Source of the DNA: Nonlabens agnitus
Lineage (GTDB): Bacteria; Bacteroidota; Bacteroidia; Flavobacteriales; Flavobacteriaceae
DNA length: 64,000 bases
Reading direction: 5' to 3'
Assembly (NCBI RefSeq): GCF_002994045.1
Contig: NZ_MQUC01000003.1
Coordinates: 2,952,501 to 3,016,500, forward strand
A program made the translations under genes and the position numbers. The notes below the pieces were generated by a model, which ran no database searches, was not told the DNA's origin, and saw nothing but the letters and a program-made list of their open reading frames with translations. Positions 26,758-36,420 of this stretch are shown here, one piece after another; the first letter of the stretch is position 1, and each line of letters begins with the position of its first letter.

Positions 26758-27540
26758 CTATTTCTCTTGCCACTTAGGCGAGAAATAGGTCGCGCGGCCA
26801 CCTACTTTGATCTTCTCAATGGGTCCACCGGTGTGGAAACAGGTGCCTTCCTTTTCTCTAAAATGCATGAGAAAATCCTCTGGAAAACTGTCGTAATGCG
26901 CATCGTTTTCAATGGCCACCTCGATAACCTTTTTCATGGCGTCAAAAACGGCTTTGACGTCAGTTTCGGTCATGTTCTCGATCTTTTTCTGCGGATGCAT
27001 TTTTGCCTGATACAGGATCTCATCTGCCATCCAGTTGCCCACGCCAGCCGCAACACTCTGATCCAGCAAAACTTTTTTGATGTCGGTTTTTCGGGTGCTT
27101 AGGGAATTTTTAAAGTCCTCAAAGGACAGCTCGCGAGCATCATCGCTCAAGCCATGATCCTGTTTATAATCTGCAATAGAATCTATCAAATCCCACCAGC
27201 CGAACTTTCTCTTGTTTTCAAACGCAAAGTGAAAATCGTTGTCAAAGGCCAATACGATATGGCCAAATTTAGGTCGGTCATCTGCTTCCTTATAATAACT
27301 GGGCCTACCGGTCATGCCAAAATGCATCACCAGCACCTTAGGCCCAGTCGTGTTGACAAACAAATATTTCCCAATACGCCGTGTAAATGTCAGCTGCTCG
27401 CCCACTAGGAATTTTTCAAAATCACCGTACGCTTTCTTGAGCAGCTTCTTGTCCCGACAATCCATAGATATGATCGTCTTGTGCAGGATCGTGCTGTCGA
27501 TGTACACCTTATAACCATGTACTTCTGGTAATTCTGGCAT
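26758..27540 (-). CDS. Fpg/Nei-family DNA glycosylase with a zincless finger
   Basis: This is a 260-residue base-excision repair glycosylase/AP lyase. It begins MPELPEVHGY, keeping the catalytic Pro2 and Glu3. A lysine equivalent to Fpg Lys57 is in RRIGKYLFV (Lys58), and the helix-two-turn-helix segment is AAGVGNWMADEILYQAKMHP. The C-terminal finger is unusual. In Fpg four cysteines bind zinc; here the region reads TCFHTGGPIEKIKVGGRATY then SPKWQEK, so only one Cys remains while the Arg of the tip (GGRATY) is kept. It is thus a zincless finger, as known in NEIL1. Lesion preference is uncertain. Confidence 0.87.
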   Translation of the reverse strand: MPELPEVHGYKVYIDSTILHKTIISMDCRDKKLLKKAYGDFEKFLVGEQLTFTRRIGKYLFVNTTGPKVLVMHFGMTGRPSYYKEADDRPKFGHIVLAFDNDFHFAFENKRKFGWWDLIDSIADYKQDHGLSDDARELSFEDFKNSLSTRKTDIKKVLLDQSVAAGVGNWMADEILYQAKMHPQKKIENMTETDVKAVFDAMKKVIEVAIENDAHYDSFPEDFLMHFREKEGTCFHTGGPIEKIKVGGRATYFSPKWQEK

Positions 27541-27866
27541 GTAGTTTTGATATTAAAATTAAAGAAATCGGTCGTGGCAACGCCTTTCAGATTCCCATTT
27601 GATTGTTAAAACCCAAGCGCCACCAGAAAATTCCTTGGTGTAATAAAGAGAGATGGTCTTTTAACGATTGGATTTTAATGAGTTCGCTTTCGCGAAAGCG
27701 AAAACATCTACCATCCTTTTCTACAGGGACAAACAGCATCAAATAGTCCAGCAGTCGTTGCGAGTGTGCTTCAAAGGATATTCACCAAGAACTGATCTAA
27801 TGATGAACATTCTCCTTTTGTAGGGTTATTCTTCATTAATACCAATGGAAACGTTTATTAAGAAAT
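27541..27866. other. intergenic region before the pectin locus
   Basis: No gene, RNA or transposon end is evident here. It contains one perfect copy of the dispersed palindrome and leads into the uxaC promoter. Confidence 0.5.
27683..27702. repeat. dispersed palindrome, copy 8 (intergenic, full 20-mer)
   Basis: This is a perfect 20-bp palindrome between the Fpg-type gene and uxaC, about 350 bp from the uxaC start and on the left border of the pectin locus. Confidence 0.95.
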
Positions 27867-27911
27867 TTTAACGTGTTAGAAAATATCTATACATTTGTGT
27901 AATCGATTACA
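27867..27911 (+). promoter_or_regulatory. uxaC promoter with LacI-type operator
   Basis: TTTA (27867-27870), 19 bp, then TACATTTG (27890-27897) form a Bacteroidota promoter. The perfect 14-bp palindrome TGTAATCGATTACA (27898-27911) abuts the -7 element and would block transcription start when bound. It has the central CG dyad of LacI-family operators; the likely binder is the LacI protein encoded at 32642-33664. Confidence 0.85.
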
Positions 27912-28034
27912 AAGCTGTTTTTAATAATATAATGCGGGACGATAACTTACTGTGAATTATATTTTCAAAATAGGAATCTAGGTAGAAAGCGATAGATTCA
28001 TTAAAACTTGTAATCCATTATATAGCAGATAGCA

Positions 28035-29441
28035 ATGAGTAAAACATTTATAAACGAGAATTTCCTGTTGGACAACTCCTATTCTGAAGAGTTGTACCAC
28101 ACGTTTGCCAAGGATCAACCCATCATTGATTACCATAATCACTTGTCACCTAAGCTGATTGCCGAGGATCATATTTTTGGCAACTGTACCAATGTGTGGA
28201 TCGATGGTGACCATTACAAATGGCGAGCAATGCGCACGCTGGGCATTGATGAGAAATTCATCACTGGTGATGCTTCTGACAAGGATAAGTTTATGAAATG
28301 GGCAAAAACGGTTCCTTATACGCTAAGAAACCCACTATATCACTGGACACATTTGGAACTGGCTCGTTACTTTGATATTTATGATCTGCTCAATGAAAAA
28401 TCTGCTGAAGGTATCTGGAATCAAACTCAGGAAAAACTTAGCTCGCCAGAATATAGCTGCAGAAACTTGTTAGTTAAGGCAAATGCTAAAGTAGTGTGTA
28501 CCACAGAAGATCCCATCGACACACTTGAGCATCACAAGCAATTAAGAAACAGTGATTATAAGGTCACGGTGAGCACCGCTTTTAGACCTGACAAGGCGAT
28601 CATGATTGCTAATGACGGCTATAATGAATACATCGATGCTTTGGCAAAGGCTGCAGATACTGATATACGTAGTTATGAAGATCTATGCGCTGCGCTAGAA
28701 TCTAGGATACAATATTTTCATGATCATGGTTGTAGACTATGTGATCATGGACTCAACCAGATTTCTTCAGTTCCTTTTACGCAGTCTGAGGTGAAAACTA
28801 TATTTGAAAAGAGACGCAACGGTCAGGAACTATCAGATCAAGAGCGTTTGAAGTTTGAAAGCGCTCTATTGATTTTCTTGTGCGAGACTTATCACAAACA
28901 CGGCTGGGTGCAGCAGTTCCATCTAGGAGCATTGCGCAACAATAATAAAAGAATGCACGAATTGTTGGGTCCTGATACCGGTTGGGATTCCATAGGTGAT
29001 TACTCTCAAGCCCAGCAATTATCGTCCTTTTTAAACCGATTGGACAGCACCAATAAATTGACAAAAACTATTATTTACAACCTCAATCCTGCCGATAATG
29101 AAGTGATCGCCACCATGATTGGGAACTTTAATGATGGTAGTGTCAAGGGTAAGGTACAGTTTGGTTCTGGATGGTGGTTCCTGGATCAAAAGGATGGCAT
29201 GATCAAACAAATGAATGCCTTATCCAATATGGGATTGATAAGCTGCTTTATTGGAATGCTTACAGATTCCAGAAGTTTCCTTTCCTTCCCACGACACGAA
29301 TATTTTAGACGCGTGCTTTGTAACCTACTGGGTGATGAAATGAAGCGAGGCGAGTTGCCTCATGACATGGAGCTAGTAGGCAAGATGGTGTCTGATATTT
29401 GCTACCACAACGCTAACGAATACTTTGATTTTAAAAGTTGA
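28035..29441 (+). CDS. uxaC: glucuronate/galacturonate isomerase
   Basis: This is a 468-residue cytoplasmic uronate isomerase that converts D-galacturonate to D-tagaturonate (and D-glucuronate to D-fructuronate). The amidohydrolase-fold motif PIIDYHNHLSPKLIAED at about 29-45 carries the metal-site histidines. RNPLYHWTHLEL, FRPD, QFHLGALRNNN and FGSGWWFLDQKDGM match UxaC along the whole length. It is the first gene of the uxaC-uxaB-uxaA unit and lies downstream of a LacI-type operator, so it should be induced by pectin breakdown products. Confidence 0.95.
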   Translation: MSKTFINENFLLDNSYSEELYHTFAKDQPIIDYHNHLSPKLIAEDHIFGNCTNVWIDGDHYKWRAMRTLGIDEKFITGDASDKDKFMKWAKTVPYTLRNPLYHWTHLELARYFDIYDLLNEKSAEGIWNQTQEKLSSPEYSCRNLLVKANAKVVCTTEDPIDTLEHHKQLRNSDYKVTVSTAFRPDKAIMIANDGYNEYIDALAKAADTDIRSYEDLCAALESRIQYFHDHGCRLCDHGLNQISSVPFTQSEVKTIFEKRRNGQELSDQERLKFESALLIFLCETYHKHGWVQQFHLGALRNNNKRMHELLGPDTGWDSIGDYSQAQQLSSFLNRLDSTNKLTKTIIYNLNPADNEVIATMIGNFNDGSVKGKVQFGSGWWFLDQKDGMIKQMNALSNMGLISCFIGMLTDSRSFLSFPRHEYFRRVLCNLLGDEMKRGELPHDMELVGKMVSDICYHNANEYFDFKS

Positions 29442-29511
29442 TAAAACACTCAGCGAAGCTGTGATAGGATAGAACCTATTGAACCTCTTCCAACCTAAAA
29501 TACCAAAAATC

Positions 29512-30987
29512 ATGATTGAAGTTGTAGAAAAAAAGACGGCACTCAACAGAACCAATGTCGATGCAGGCAGGAAATTGCCTATAAAGGTGGTGCAGTTTGG
29601 CGAGGGAAATTTCCTAAGAGCATTCATTGAATATGCTTTTCAAAAACTCAATCAAAAAACAAACTTTAATGCCGGCATCGCCGTAGTGCAACCCATTGAT
29701 CGCGGTATGGTCGACATGCTGAATGATCAAGATGGACTCTATACCTTATTTTTAAAGGGAATCAAAAAAGGTGAAGAAATACAGCATCAAGAGTTGATGA
29801 CCAATATTGTAAAAGGCGTAGATCCTTATAAGAATTTTGCAGACTATCTGAGTCTAGCCAAGGAAGAAGAACTTCAATTTATTATTTCCAACACGACAGA
29901 AGCTGGGATTGCTTATGTCGCTACAGACTCGATGGAAATGAAGCCACCATCATCATTTCCTGCAAAGCTTACTGTTTTATTGCACGAGAGATTCCAGTAT
30001 TTCCAAGGGAACCCAGAGAAAGGATTGACCATCATCCCATGTGAGTTGATCAATCATAATTCTGAAACTTTAAAGGAAATCATCTATAAATATTGTGAAG
30101 ACTGGAAACTTGATGAGAGTTTTAAACAATGGTTAGAAAACCATTGTTCGTTTCACAGCACGCTTGTGGATCGTATCGTTCCAGGATATCCTAAGGATGA
30201 AATTGAAGCATACAACGCACAGCTATCGTATAAGGATAACTTAATCGTGAGTGCTGAAGCTTTTTTACTTTGGGTGATAGAAGGTGGTGATGAGCTCAAG
30301 GCTAAATTACCTTTCCATAAAACTGACCTAGATGTCAAAATTGTAAAGGATATGCAACCTTATAGAACGCGCAAGGTGCGTATATTAAATGGAGCGCATA
30401 CCGCAATGGTACCATTCTCATTACTTTATGGAAATGCGACCGTGAAAGAAACGGTAGACAATGATTTTACGGGTACTTTCGTGAATAACGCGATTTTTGA
30501 AGAGATCAATAATGTGTTGCCTATGAATAAAGCAGAACTAGACAGTTTTGCTAACGAGATTTTAGATCGTTTTAGAAATCCATTTATTAAACATCAATTG
30601 GCAGATATTGCCCTTAATTCTGTTTCTAAATTTAAGGTACGCGTGTTACCTAGCCTTTTAGAATATGTTGAGAAATACAATCGATTGCCTACTCATTTGA
30701 CCTTTGCTTTTGCCTGTCTGATCAGGTTCTACAAAGGAACCTGGAAAGGCGAAGACCTGCCGATAAAAGATAGTGACGAGGTGGTTGCTTTTTTCAAAAA
30801 AGTTTGGTCAACAAATGACTTGAATCAAGTGGTGGAACAGACCTTATCAAATACTGACTTTTGGGATGAAGACTTGACAAAAGTACCTCACTTATCTAAC
30901 GCCATCGTTTTAGCCCTGGATGAAATCGAATCCCACGGAATAGAAAAGGGATTTAAAAATTACGCTACAAAAAACAGTAATCAATAG
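29512..30987 (+). CDS. uxaB: tagaturonate reductase (altronate oxidoreductase)
   Basis: This is an NADH-dependent enzyme of about 491 residues that reduces tagaturonate to D-altronate, of the mannitol dehydrogenase family. The start is set at the ATG at 29512 (MIEVVEKKTALNR); a TTG at 29479 is an unlikely alternative. The Rossmann segment reads KVVQFGEGNFLRAFIEYAFQKLN, and RKVRILNGAHTAMVPFSLLYG near 290 carries the catalytic lysine region of the family. It follows uxaC by 70 bp and precedes uxaA by 7 bp, so it is part of the same operon. Confidence 0.93.
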   Translation: MIEVVEKKTALNRTNVDAGRKLPIKVVQFGEGNFLRAFIEYAFQKLNQKTNFNAGIAVVQPIDRGMVDMLNDQDGLYTLFLKGIKKGEEIQHQELMTNIVKGVDPYKNFADYLSLAKEEELQFIISNTTEAGIAYVATDSMEMKPPSSFPAKLTVLLHERFQYFQGNPEKGLTIIPCELINHNSETLKEIIYKYCEDWKLDESFKQWLENHCSFHSTLVDRIVPGYPKDEIEAYNAQLSYKDNLIVSAEAFLLWVIEGGDELKAKLPFHKTDLDVKIVKDMQPYRTRKVRILNGAHTAMVPFSLLYGNATVKETVDNDFTGTFVNNAIFEEINNVLPMNKAELDSFANEILDRFRNPFIKHQLADIALNSVSKFKVRVLPSLLEYVEKYNRLPTHLTFAFACLIRFYKGTWKGEDLPIKDSDEVVAFFKKVWSTNDLNQVVEQTLSNTDFWDEDLTKVPHLSNAIVLALDEIESHGIEKGFKNYATKNSNQ

Positions 30988-30994
30988 AAACATC

Positions 30995-32608
30995 ATGCAA
31001 AAGAAACTGATCAAGGTACATCCAGAAGACAATGTCGCCGTAGCCTTAGTAAACATTCTTGCTGGCGATTTAATTTCTTTTGAAGATCAATCCATAGTAG
31101 CGGTTACAAATGTCAAGGCAAAACACAAAATATCGCTGGTAGACCTTGATGAAGGTGATGATATTTTCATGTATGGCGTTCTCGTAGGTAAAGCGAGTTC
31201 ACCCATTAAAAGAGGAGCTGTACTCACGATTGAAAACGTCAAGCACCAAAGTGCTGAAGTTTCTCAGAAGACCGCTACCTTAGGCTGGAATCCACCTAAC
31301 GTAGAGCAATGGAAGGATCGCACCTTTATGGGATATCACAGAGAAGATGGACAAGTAGGAACAGCTAATGTCTGGCTGTTTTTCCCATTGGTATTTTGCG
31401 AAAACAGAAATATCGAGACTCTTAAAGAAGTCTTTGAAAAGGAACTGCTCACACAACCCAAAAACAACTACCGCAACCTTTTGAGATCCTTGGTTCAAAA
31501 TGGAGGTGATACAGAAACGGTAGAGGTTGATGAACCAGAAAGAGTTTTTAAAAATGTGGACGTGAAGTTCATCACGCATCCTGGAGGTTGTGGCGGTATA
31601 CGACAAGATTCAGAAAGCCTCGCTAGATTGCTTGCTGGTTACGTACACAATCCCAATGTGGTAGGTGCAACGGTACTTAGTCTAGGGTGTCAAAACCTTC
31701 AAATAGAAGTTTTTGAAAATGCCTTGAAAGCCATTAGTCCCAACAACAAGAAACCTATTTTGATGTATGAGCAACAAAAGATGGGAACAGTGGATGATAT
31801 GCTTAATAGCATTATAAAGAGTTCATTTGAGGCCATCAAAGAAGCCAATACATTGGAACGCAAACCAGCACCGCTGTCAAAACTTAAATTAGGATTAGAG
31901 TGTGGTGGATCAGATGGATTTTCTGGTATTTCTGCTAATCCAACATTAGGTTATACATCAGATATGCTTGTGGCATTAGGTGGTACCGCAATATTATCAG
32001 AGTTTCCAGAATTGTGTGGAGTAGAGCAGGAACTGGTCAATCGATGTGAGACAGAAGAATCTGCCAATAAGTTCCTAGACTTAATGAAGGCATTTGAAAA
32101 ATCTGTGGTAGATGCTGGTTCTGGTTTTGATATGAACCCGTCACCTGGAAACATCAAGGATGGATTGATCACAGACGCCATGAAGTCTGCAGGTGCTGCA
32201 AAAAAAGGCGGAACATCACCGGTAGTGGATGTTTTGGATTATGGTGAATACGTGACTAAACCAGGTTTGAATCTGTTATGTACACCAGGTAATGATGTAG
32301 AAAGCACTACGGCGATGGTAGGTGCAGGAGCAAATATTGTTTTGTTCACCACCGGATTAGGAACTCCAACAGGAAACCCAATTGCTCCTATTGTAAAGGT
32401 GTCCTCGAATTCAGAATTAGCTCGTAAAATGAGCGACATCATCGACATTGATACCGGTGGTATTATTACGGGAGAAAAAACAATCGAAGAAATGGCAGAG
32501 GAAACTCTCAATACCATCATAGAAATTGCTTCAGGTAAGGTGCCTTCCAAAGCAAATCTTTTAAATCAAAATGATTTCATTCCGTGGAAACGTGGTGTTT
32601 CGCTTTAA
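30995..32608 (+). CDS. uxaA: altronate dehydratase
   Basis: This is a 537-residue enzyme that dehydrates D-altronate to 2-keto-3-deoxygluconate (KDG). The N-terminal SAF-like domain (about 1-90) and the main domain are both present, as in full-length UxaA. Conserved features include FMGYHREDGQVGTANVWLFF, THPGGCGGIRQDS, LGLECGGSDGFSGISANPTLG and LCTPGNDVESTTAMVGAGAN, which supply the cysteines and acidic residues of the iron site. It is the last gene of the uxaCBA operon. A hairpin lies on its stop codon. Confidence 0.95.
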   Translation: MQKKLIKVHPEDNVAVALVNILAGDLISFEDQSIVAVTNVKAKHKISLVDLDEGDDIFMYGVLVGKASSPIKRGAVLTIENVKHQSAEVSQKTATLGWNPPNVEQWKDRTFMGYHREDGQVGTANVWLFFPLVFCENRNIETLKEVFEKELLTQPKNNYRNLLRSLVQNGGDTETVEVDEPERVFKNVDVKFITHPGGCGGIRQDSESLARLLAGYVHNPNVVGATVLSLGCQNLQIEVFENALKAISPNNKKPILMYEQQKMGTVDDMLNSIIKSSFEAIKEANTLERKPAPLSKLKLGLECGGSDGFSGISANPTLGYTSDMLVALGGTAILSEFPELCGVEQELVNRCETEESANKFLDLMKAFEKSVVDAGSGFDMNPSPGNIKDGLITDAMKSAGAAKKGGTSPVVDVLDYGEYVTKPGLNLLCTPGNDVESTTAMVGAGANIVLFTTGLGTPTGNPIAPIVKVSSNSELARKMSDIIDIDTGGIITGEKTIEEMAEETLNTIIEIASGKVPSKANLLNQNDFIPWKRGVSL

Positions 32609-32614
32609 GCGAAA
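32598..32614. terminator. hairpin at the uxaA stop
   Basis: TTTCGCTT-T-AAGCGAAA is a perfect 8-bp dyad that includes the uxaA TAA. It lacks a T run, so termination is uncertain. Its arms equal the outer arms of the dispersed palindrome without the CGCG centre. Confidence 0.5.
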
Positions 32615-32641
32615 TATATCTTATAAAATTCTGTGTTCAGA

Positions 32642-33664
32642 TTAATATCTAGTGGAAGATTTTCTAATTATTAGTTCGGGTTGAAGGACAATTTTTTTCT
32701 GAACCTTTAATTTCTTCTTAATACTTACTTCTTCTAAAAATGCTTGAGCTGTAAGTCGCCCCATTTCAATTGGTGATTGATCGACTGATGAGATAGATAA
32801 GTCCATGAATCTAGTAAATGGCTCATTACTGAATCCTACAACACAAATATCTTGTGGAATCCTCAACCCATGAGCTTTGATTTCTTGAATAGCACCTAAG
32901 GCTGTAAAATCACTAGAAGAGAAGATTCCGTCAGGTCTATTCTGCATTTCTAGAAAGGTCTTAGTTATTCTTTTTCCCTCATCAATCTTACTTGCAGATT
33001 CTACGACTAGACTTTCATCAAATTCTAACCCATGATCCAGAATAGCCTGTTTGTAACCTGCATAACGATCTTTGAATATTTCAAAGGACCGGTCATTAGA
33101 TAAATGTGCGATTTTTTTACAGCCCTGATCAATTAAATGCTTTGTAGCGGTATAAGCACCATTGAAGTCGTCTATAGTTACGGAGCTTATTCCGTCCATT
33201 TCTCTTTTTCTATCGAAAAATATTAAAGGAACCTGTTTTTGCAGTAGGCTGTCAAAGACCTCTATGTTTGTCTTTGCATTACTTATAGACATTAAAACAC
33301 CATCTACTTGAGCGTTTAGCAGAGAGTTAATATTGCTGGTTTCTAGTATTTCCTGATTGTGGGTTTGACATATGATCACATGATACCCTTTAGGATATAA
33401 TTCCTCTTCAATCCCTCTAATAACTGAAGCAAAAAAATTACTATCCACTCTGGGTACAATCACTCCAACATTAAAGCTTTTACCGCTTTTAAGAGCGCGA
33501 GCAAGCGTGTTTTGCTCATAGTTCATTTCTAGAGCAGTTTGCTTTACAAGCTTTCGAGTGTTTTCACTTATTTTTTTGTTGTTGTTTAGTGCCCTTGATA
33601 CAGTGGCTGCGGTAAGATTGAGTTTTGCCGCTATATCGTAAATAGTCGTTTTTTTCTTCATCAA
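32642..33664 (-). CDS. LacI-family regulator of the pectin locus
   Basis: This is a 340-residue LacI/GalR-type transcription factor. The N-terminal helix-turn-helix is TIYDIAAKLNLTAATVSRAL (about 7-26) with a hinge helix ending near 60 (LARALKSGKS). A periplasmic-binding-protein-like effector domain follows (VGVIVPRVDSNFFASVIRGI to the end). It lies between uxaCBA and the PL9 gene, inside the region that holds six LacI-type operators, so it most likely controls them. The effector is unknown; a galacturonate-derived metabolite is the natural guess. The nearest operator is 120 bp upstream, so autoregulation is unclear. Confidence 0.9.
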   Translation of the reverse strand: MMKKKTTIYDIAAKLNLTAATVSRALNNNKKISENTRKLVKQTALEMNYEQNTLARALKSGKSFNVGVIVPRVDSNFFASVIRGIEEELYPKGYHVIICQTHNQEILETSNINSLLNAQVDGVLMSISNAKTNIEVFDSLLQKQVPLIFFDRKREMDGISSVTIDDFNGAYTATKHLIDQGCKKIAHLSNDRSFEIFKDRYAGYKQAILDHGLEFDESLVVESASKIDEGKRITKTFLEMQNRPDGIFSSSDFTALGAIQEIKAHGLRIPQDICVVGFSNEPFTRFMDLSISSVDQSPIEMGRLTAQAFLEEVSIKKKLKVQKKIVLQPELIIRKSSTRY

Positions 33665-33775
33665 TGGTAAGGAGGTAGTCGGTAAAAATACGAAACTTTA
33701 ATATGGAATAAATATGTCGTGTACTCGCGGTATTAGTGCGAGGAGCTTTACAATATAATATGATTTTAGATTGAC

Positions 33776-33797
33776 TAATTTAATGTAATCGATTACC
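33776..33797 (+). promoter_or_regulatory. PL9 -7-like element with LacI-type operator
   Basis: TAATTTAA (33776-33783) abuts the operator TGTAATCGATTACC (33784-33797, one mismatch to the palindrome), 34 bp before the PL9 start. Confidence 0.78.
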
Positions 33798-33831
33798 TTC
33801 GATACAAGGATAGATTCCAATTTTAAAAAAT

Positions 33832-35322
33832 ATGAAGAGATTTAAAAGTGTCTTGAAAATAATGTCATTGTGCTTAATCGCCTTCACAATGATCACTTGT
33901 AGTACTGATGATTCAGAAAGCATGTCTGAGGAAACTGAGATCAAGATTGAAACATTGGTAATCTATGGAGGAAATATAACAGATGGTGGCACCAACCAGC
34001 TGTCTGTAGGCTTTATTCCTAGCAATGCTAGCAATAAAACAGTCACTTGGAGCAGCTCGGACCCTCAAATCGCCACTATTTCTGAAACAGGTGTTCTTAG
34101 CGCGGTGTCAAATGGTAACGTCACCATCACGGTAACAGCTCAGGATGGCTCAAATGTGTCCGGAAGCAAAACATTTACGATCTCAGGTGTTGCTCAAGCA
34201 ATTGAGGGCACGATCGTTCAAACCTCTCAAGAAATCATCAATGCGCTTGCTAACGCAACGCCTGGTGAAGAAATATACGTACGTGGTGGGACTTATACTT
34301 TTAGTTCACCTATCAGAATCACAAAAAATGGAACCAGTACCAATCCTATTATATTTTATGCCTATCCATTAGATAGTGAAAGGCCTAAGTTTGATTTTTC
34401 CGCTATGAGCGAAAACTCGTCCAATAGAGGCATTGAGTTATCTGCAGACTTTTGGCATGTCAAAGGCATTGATGTCTATGCCGCAGGAGACAACGGAATA
34501 CATATTACTGGAGACAGCAACATCATTGAATTTTGCACATTTAGCGAGAATGCGGATACAGGATTACAACTTGACAATGGTGCCAGCAATAATTTTATTT
34601 TGAACTGCGACTCGTATTTTAATGCAGATTCAACCCTAGAAAACGCAGATGGTTTTGCTTGTAAGCTCGATGCAGGAACAGGCAATAAATTCAAAGGTTG
34701 TAGAGCCTGGCAAAATCTTGATGACGGTTGGGATGGTTATTTACGCAATACCGATAATATAACCACAACACATGAAGATTGCTGGTCCATCAACAACGGC
34801 AGGTTGCAAGATGGTAGTGTCGGTGCTGGTGATGGAAACGGCTTTAAAACTGGCGGTAGTGATGACAAGCAACTTAGACATAATGCTATCTACAAAAACT
34901 GTGTAGCGGTAGGAAATACTCAGGACGGTTTTGATCACAATAGCAACCGAGGAAACATAGAGATCTACAATAGTTCAGCTTACGATAATCGAAGAAACTT
35001 CAGTTTCAGTACTACTAATATTGCGGCATCCTTGTTAATCAAGAACTCCTTATCATTTGACGGTACTAACTCAGATAGCTACAACGCCACACAAACGGAC
35101 ATCACTAACAATGGATGGCAAAATGGACTAGTAACTAACGACCAAGACTTCAAAAACTTAGACATCAGCTTATTGTTGTCAGCTAGAGATGCAGAGGGTA
35201 ATTTGCCCAAAGTAGACGCCTTGAGACTTATTGCTGGCAGTGATTTGATCGATAAAGGAGTTGATGTAGGTCTACCGTTCAATGGACCTGCACCTGATAT
35301 AGGTGCTTTTGAATTTGAATAG
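33832..35322 (+). CDS. pectate lyase family 9 lipoprotein with Big_2 domain
   Basis: This is a 496-residue surface lipoprotein expected to cleave polygalacturonate by beta-elimination. The lipoprotein signal ends MITC (Cys23). A bacterial Ig-like group 2 domain (about 37-118, TWSSSDPQIATISETGVLSA) precedes a right-handed beta-helix (about 125-490). The PL9 signature DGFACKLDAG carries the likely catalytic Lys278, followed by FKGCRAWQNLDDGWDGYLR. It is transcribed divergently from the lacI gene and carries its own operator. It converges with the alpha/beta-hydrolase gene, 7 bp away. Confidence 0.9.
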   Translation: MKRFKSVLKIMSLCLIAFTMITCSTDDSESMSEETEIKIETLVIYGGNITDGGTNQLSVGFIPSNASNKTVTWSSSDPQIATISETGVLSAVSNGNVTITVTAQDGSNVSGSKTFTISGVAQAIEGTIVQTSQEIINALANATPGEEIYVRGGTYTFSSPIRITKNGTSTNPIIFYAYPLDSERPKFDFSAMSENSSNRGIELSADFWHVKGIDVYAAGDNGIHITGDSNIIEFCTFSENADTGLQLDNGASNNFILNCDSYFNADSTLENADGFACKLDAGTGNKFKGCRAWQNLDDGWDGYLRNTDNITTTHEDCWSINNGRLQDGSVGAGDGNGFKTGGSDDKQLRHNAIYKNCVAVGNTQDGFDHNSNRGNIEIYNSSAYDNRRNFSFSTTNIAASLLIKNSLSFDGTNSDSYNATQTDITNNGWQNGLVTNDQDFKNLDISLLLSARDAEGNLPKVDALRLIAGSDLIDKGVDVGLPFNGPAPDIGAFEFE

Positions 35323-35329
35323 TTTAGCG

Positions 35330-36289
35330 CTATTCAGTTTTGATTTCAAAAACGTTATTCAAAAAGGCAATAGTGTATTCCAAAGTTGATTGGAACCAAG
35401 GCTCTACCAACCAGAAGGAATGAGGAGTTCCTGGAATGGTATATTGCTCGTAATAGATGTTGTTCTGCTTCAAATAAGCAATCATTTCATCACGACCAGC
35501 GTGAAATCGCGGCTGAGTACTATTTATGAATAACGTAGGAGGTGACTCGGGAGACAGGTATTCTAGAGGAGAAGCTTCTTTCCAATTTCGGAAATTATCT
35601 TCTTTAGAGCCATTGAGCCATATTCCTGCCATCTTACCTTCTGCAGCGGCTTCTGGATGGATAAAAGACACAATCCCATCAATATTCACGATAGCCTGCA
35701 CGTTATCTGAAACCTTTGGATTTACTTCGTAAATATTGGAGTCTGCAGTTTCTCCAACCAGTGTGGCCAGTTGCGCACCCGCTGAAGCACCAAGGATAGC
35801 GATACGATCAGGATCAATATTATATTTTCTAGCATTCTTTCTGCTCCATTTGATTGCATCTTTTATGTCAAGCACAGCAGCAGGATAGGGAGCTTCAAGC
35901 CCTAAACGGTAAGCAACGGTGATCGCAACAAATCCATTTTGAGATAGATGCTGCGCCATCGCTCGTTGGTTTTCCTTGCTTCCCGTGAGCCAGCCGCCAC
36001 CGTGAACTAAAATGACGGCAGGAAATCGGTCTTTTGAAGTTTTTTGAGGACGATAGATATCGAGTTTTAATTTATTTCCACCTGCCTTTTTATAGGTCTT
36101 ATTTTCCTTACTTCGTAAAAGAGTACCATCGATGGATTTGATAGGCTTTATGAACGGATGGTCTTTTTTTAGTTTTTGGAAAGTGGATTCGGCAGAATAG
36201 GGCTTGAATTCTGGCTCTTGCTGTTGACCGTTGGCTATAGTCCCCAGCAATAGATTTGATACAGTTAAACAATAAAATAGGATCTTCAT
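35330..36289 (-). CDS. secreted alpha/beta-hydrolase, probable carbohydrate esterase
   Basis: This is a 319-residue exported esterase of the BD-FAE/lipase-like alpha/beta-hydrolase group. A signal peptide of about 21 residues ends TIANG. The oxyanion motif HGGGW lies in VILVHGGGWLTGSKENQ. The nucleophile elbow is GASAG (in ILGASAGAQLATL), and the catalytic histidine is in TPGTPHSFWL. Its place between PL9 and GH105 suggests removal of acetyl or other ester groups from pectin; the exact bond is not known. Confidence 0.85.
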   Translation of the reverse strand: MKILFYCLTVSNLLLGTIANGQQQEPEFKPYSAESTFQKLKKDHPFIKPIKSIDGTLLRSKENKTYKKAGGNKLKLDIYRPQKTSKDRFPAVILVHGGGWLTGSKENQRAMAQHLSQNGFVAITVAYRLGLEAPYPAAVLDIKDAIKWSRKNARKYNIDPDRIAILGASAGAQLATLVGETADSNIYEVNPKVSDNVQAIVNIDGIVSFIHPEAAAEGKMAGIWLNGSKEDNFRNWKEASPLEYLSPESPPTLFINSTQPRFHAGRDEMIAYLKQNNIYYEQYTIPGTPHSFWLVEPWFQSTLEYTIAFLNNVFEIKTE

Positions 36290-36420
36290 TAAATCTTCTA
36301 ATTATTGCCCTGAGTTAAAGATCGATGGAGCCAAAATTTAAATGTAAAAGATCAACATCATTTTTAAATGAATGATTTGATTAATGAAAACTTAAAACTC
36401 TAACAGCTTTTCCAAGTTTT

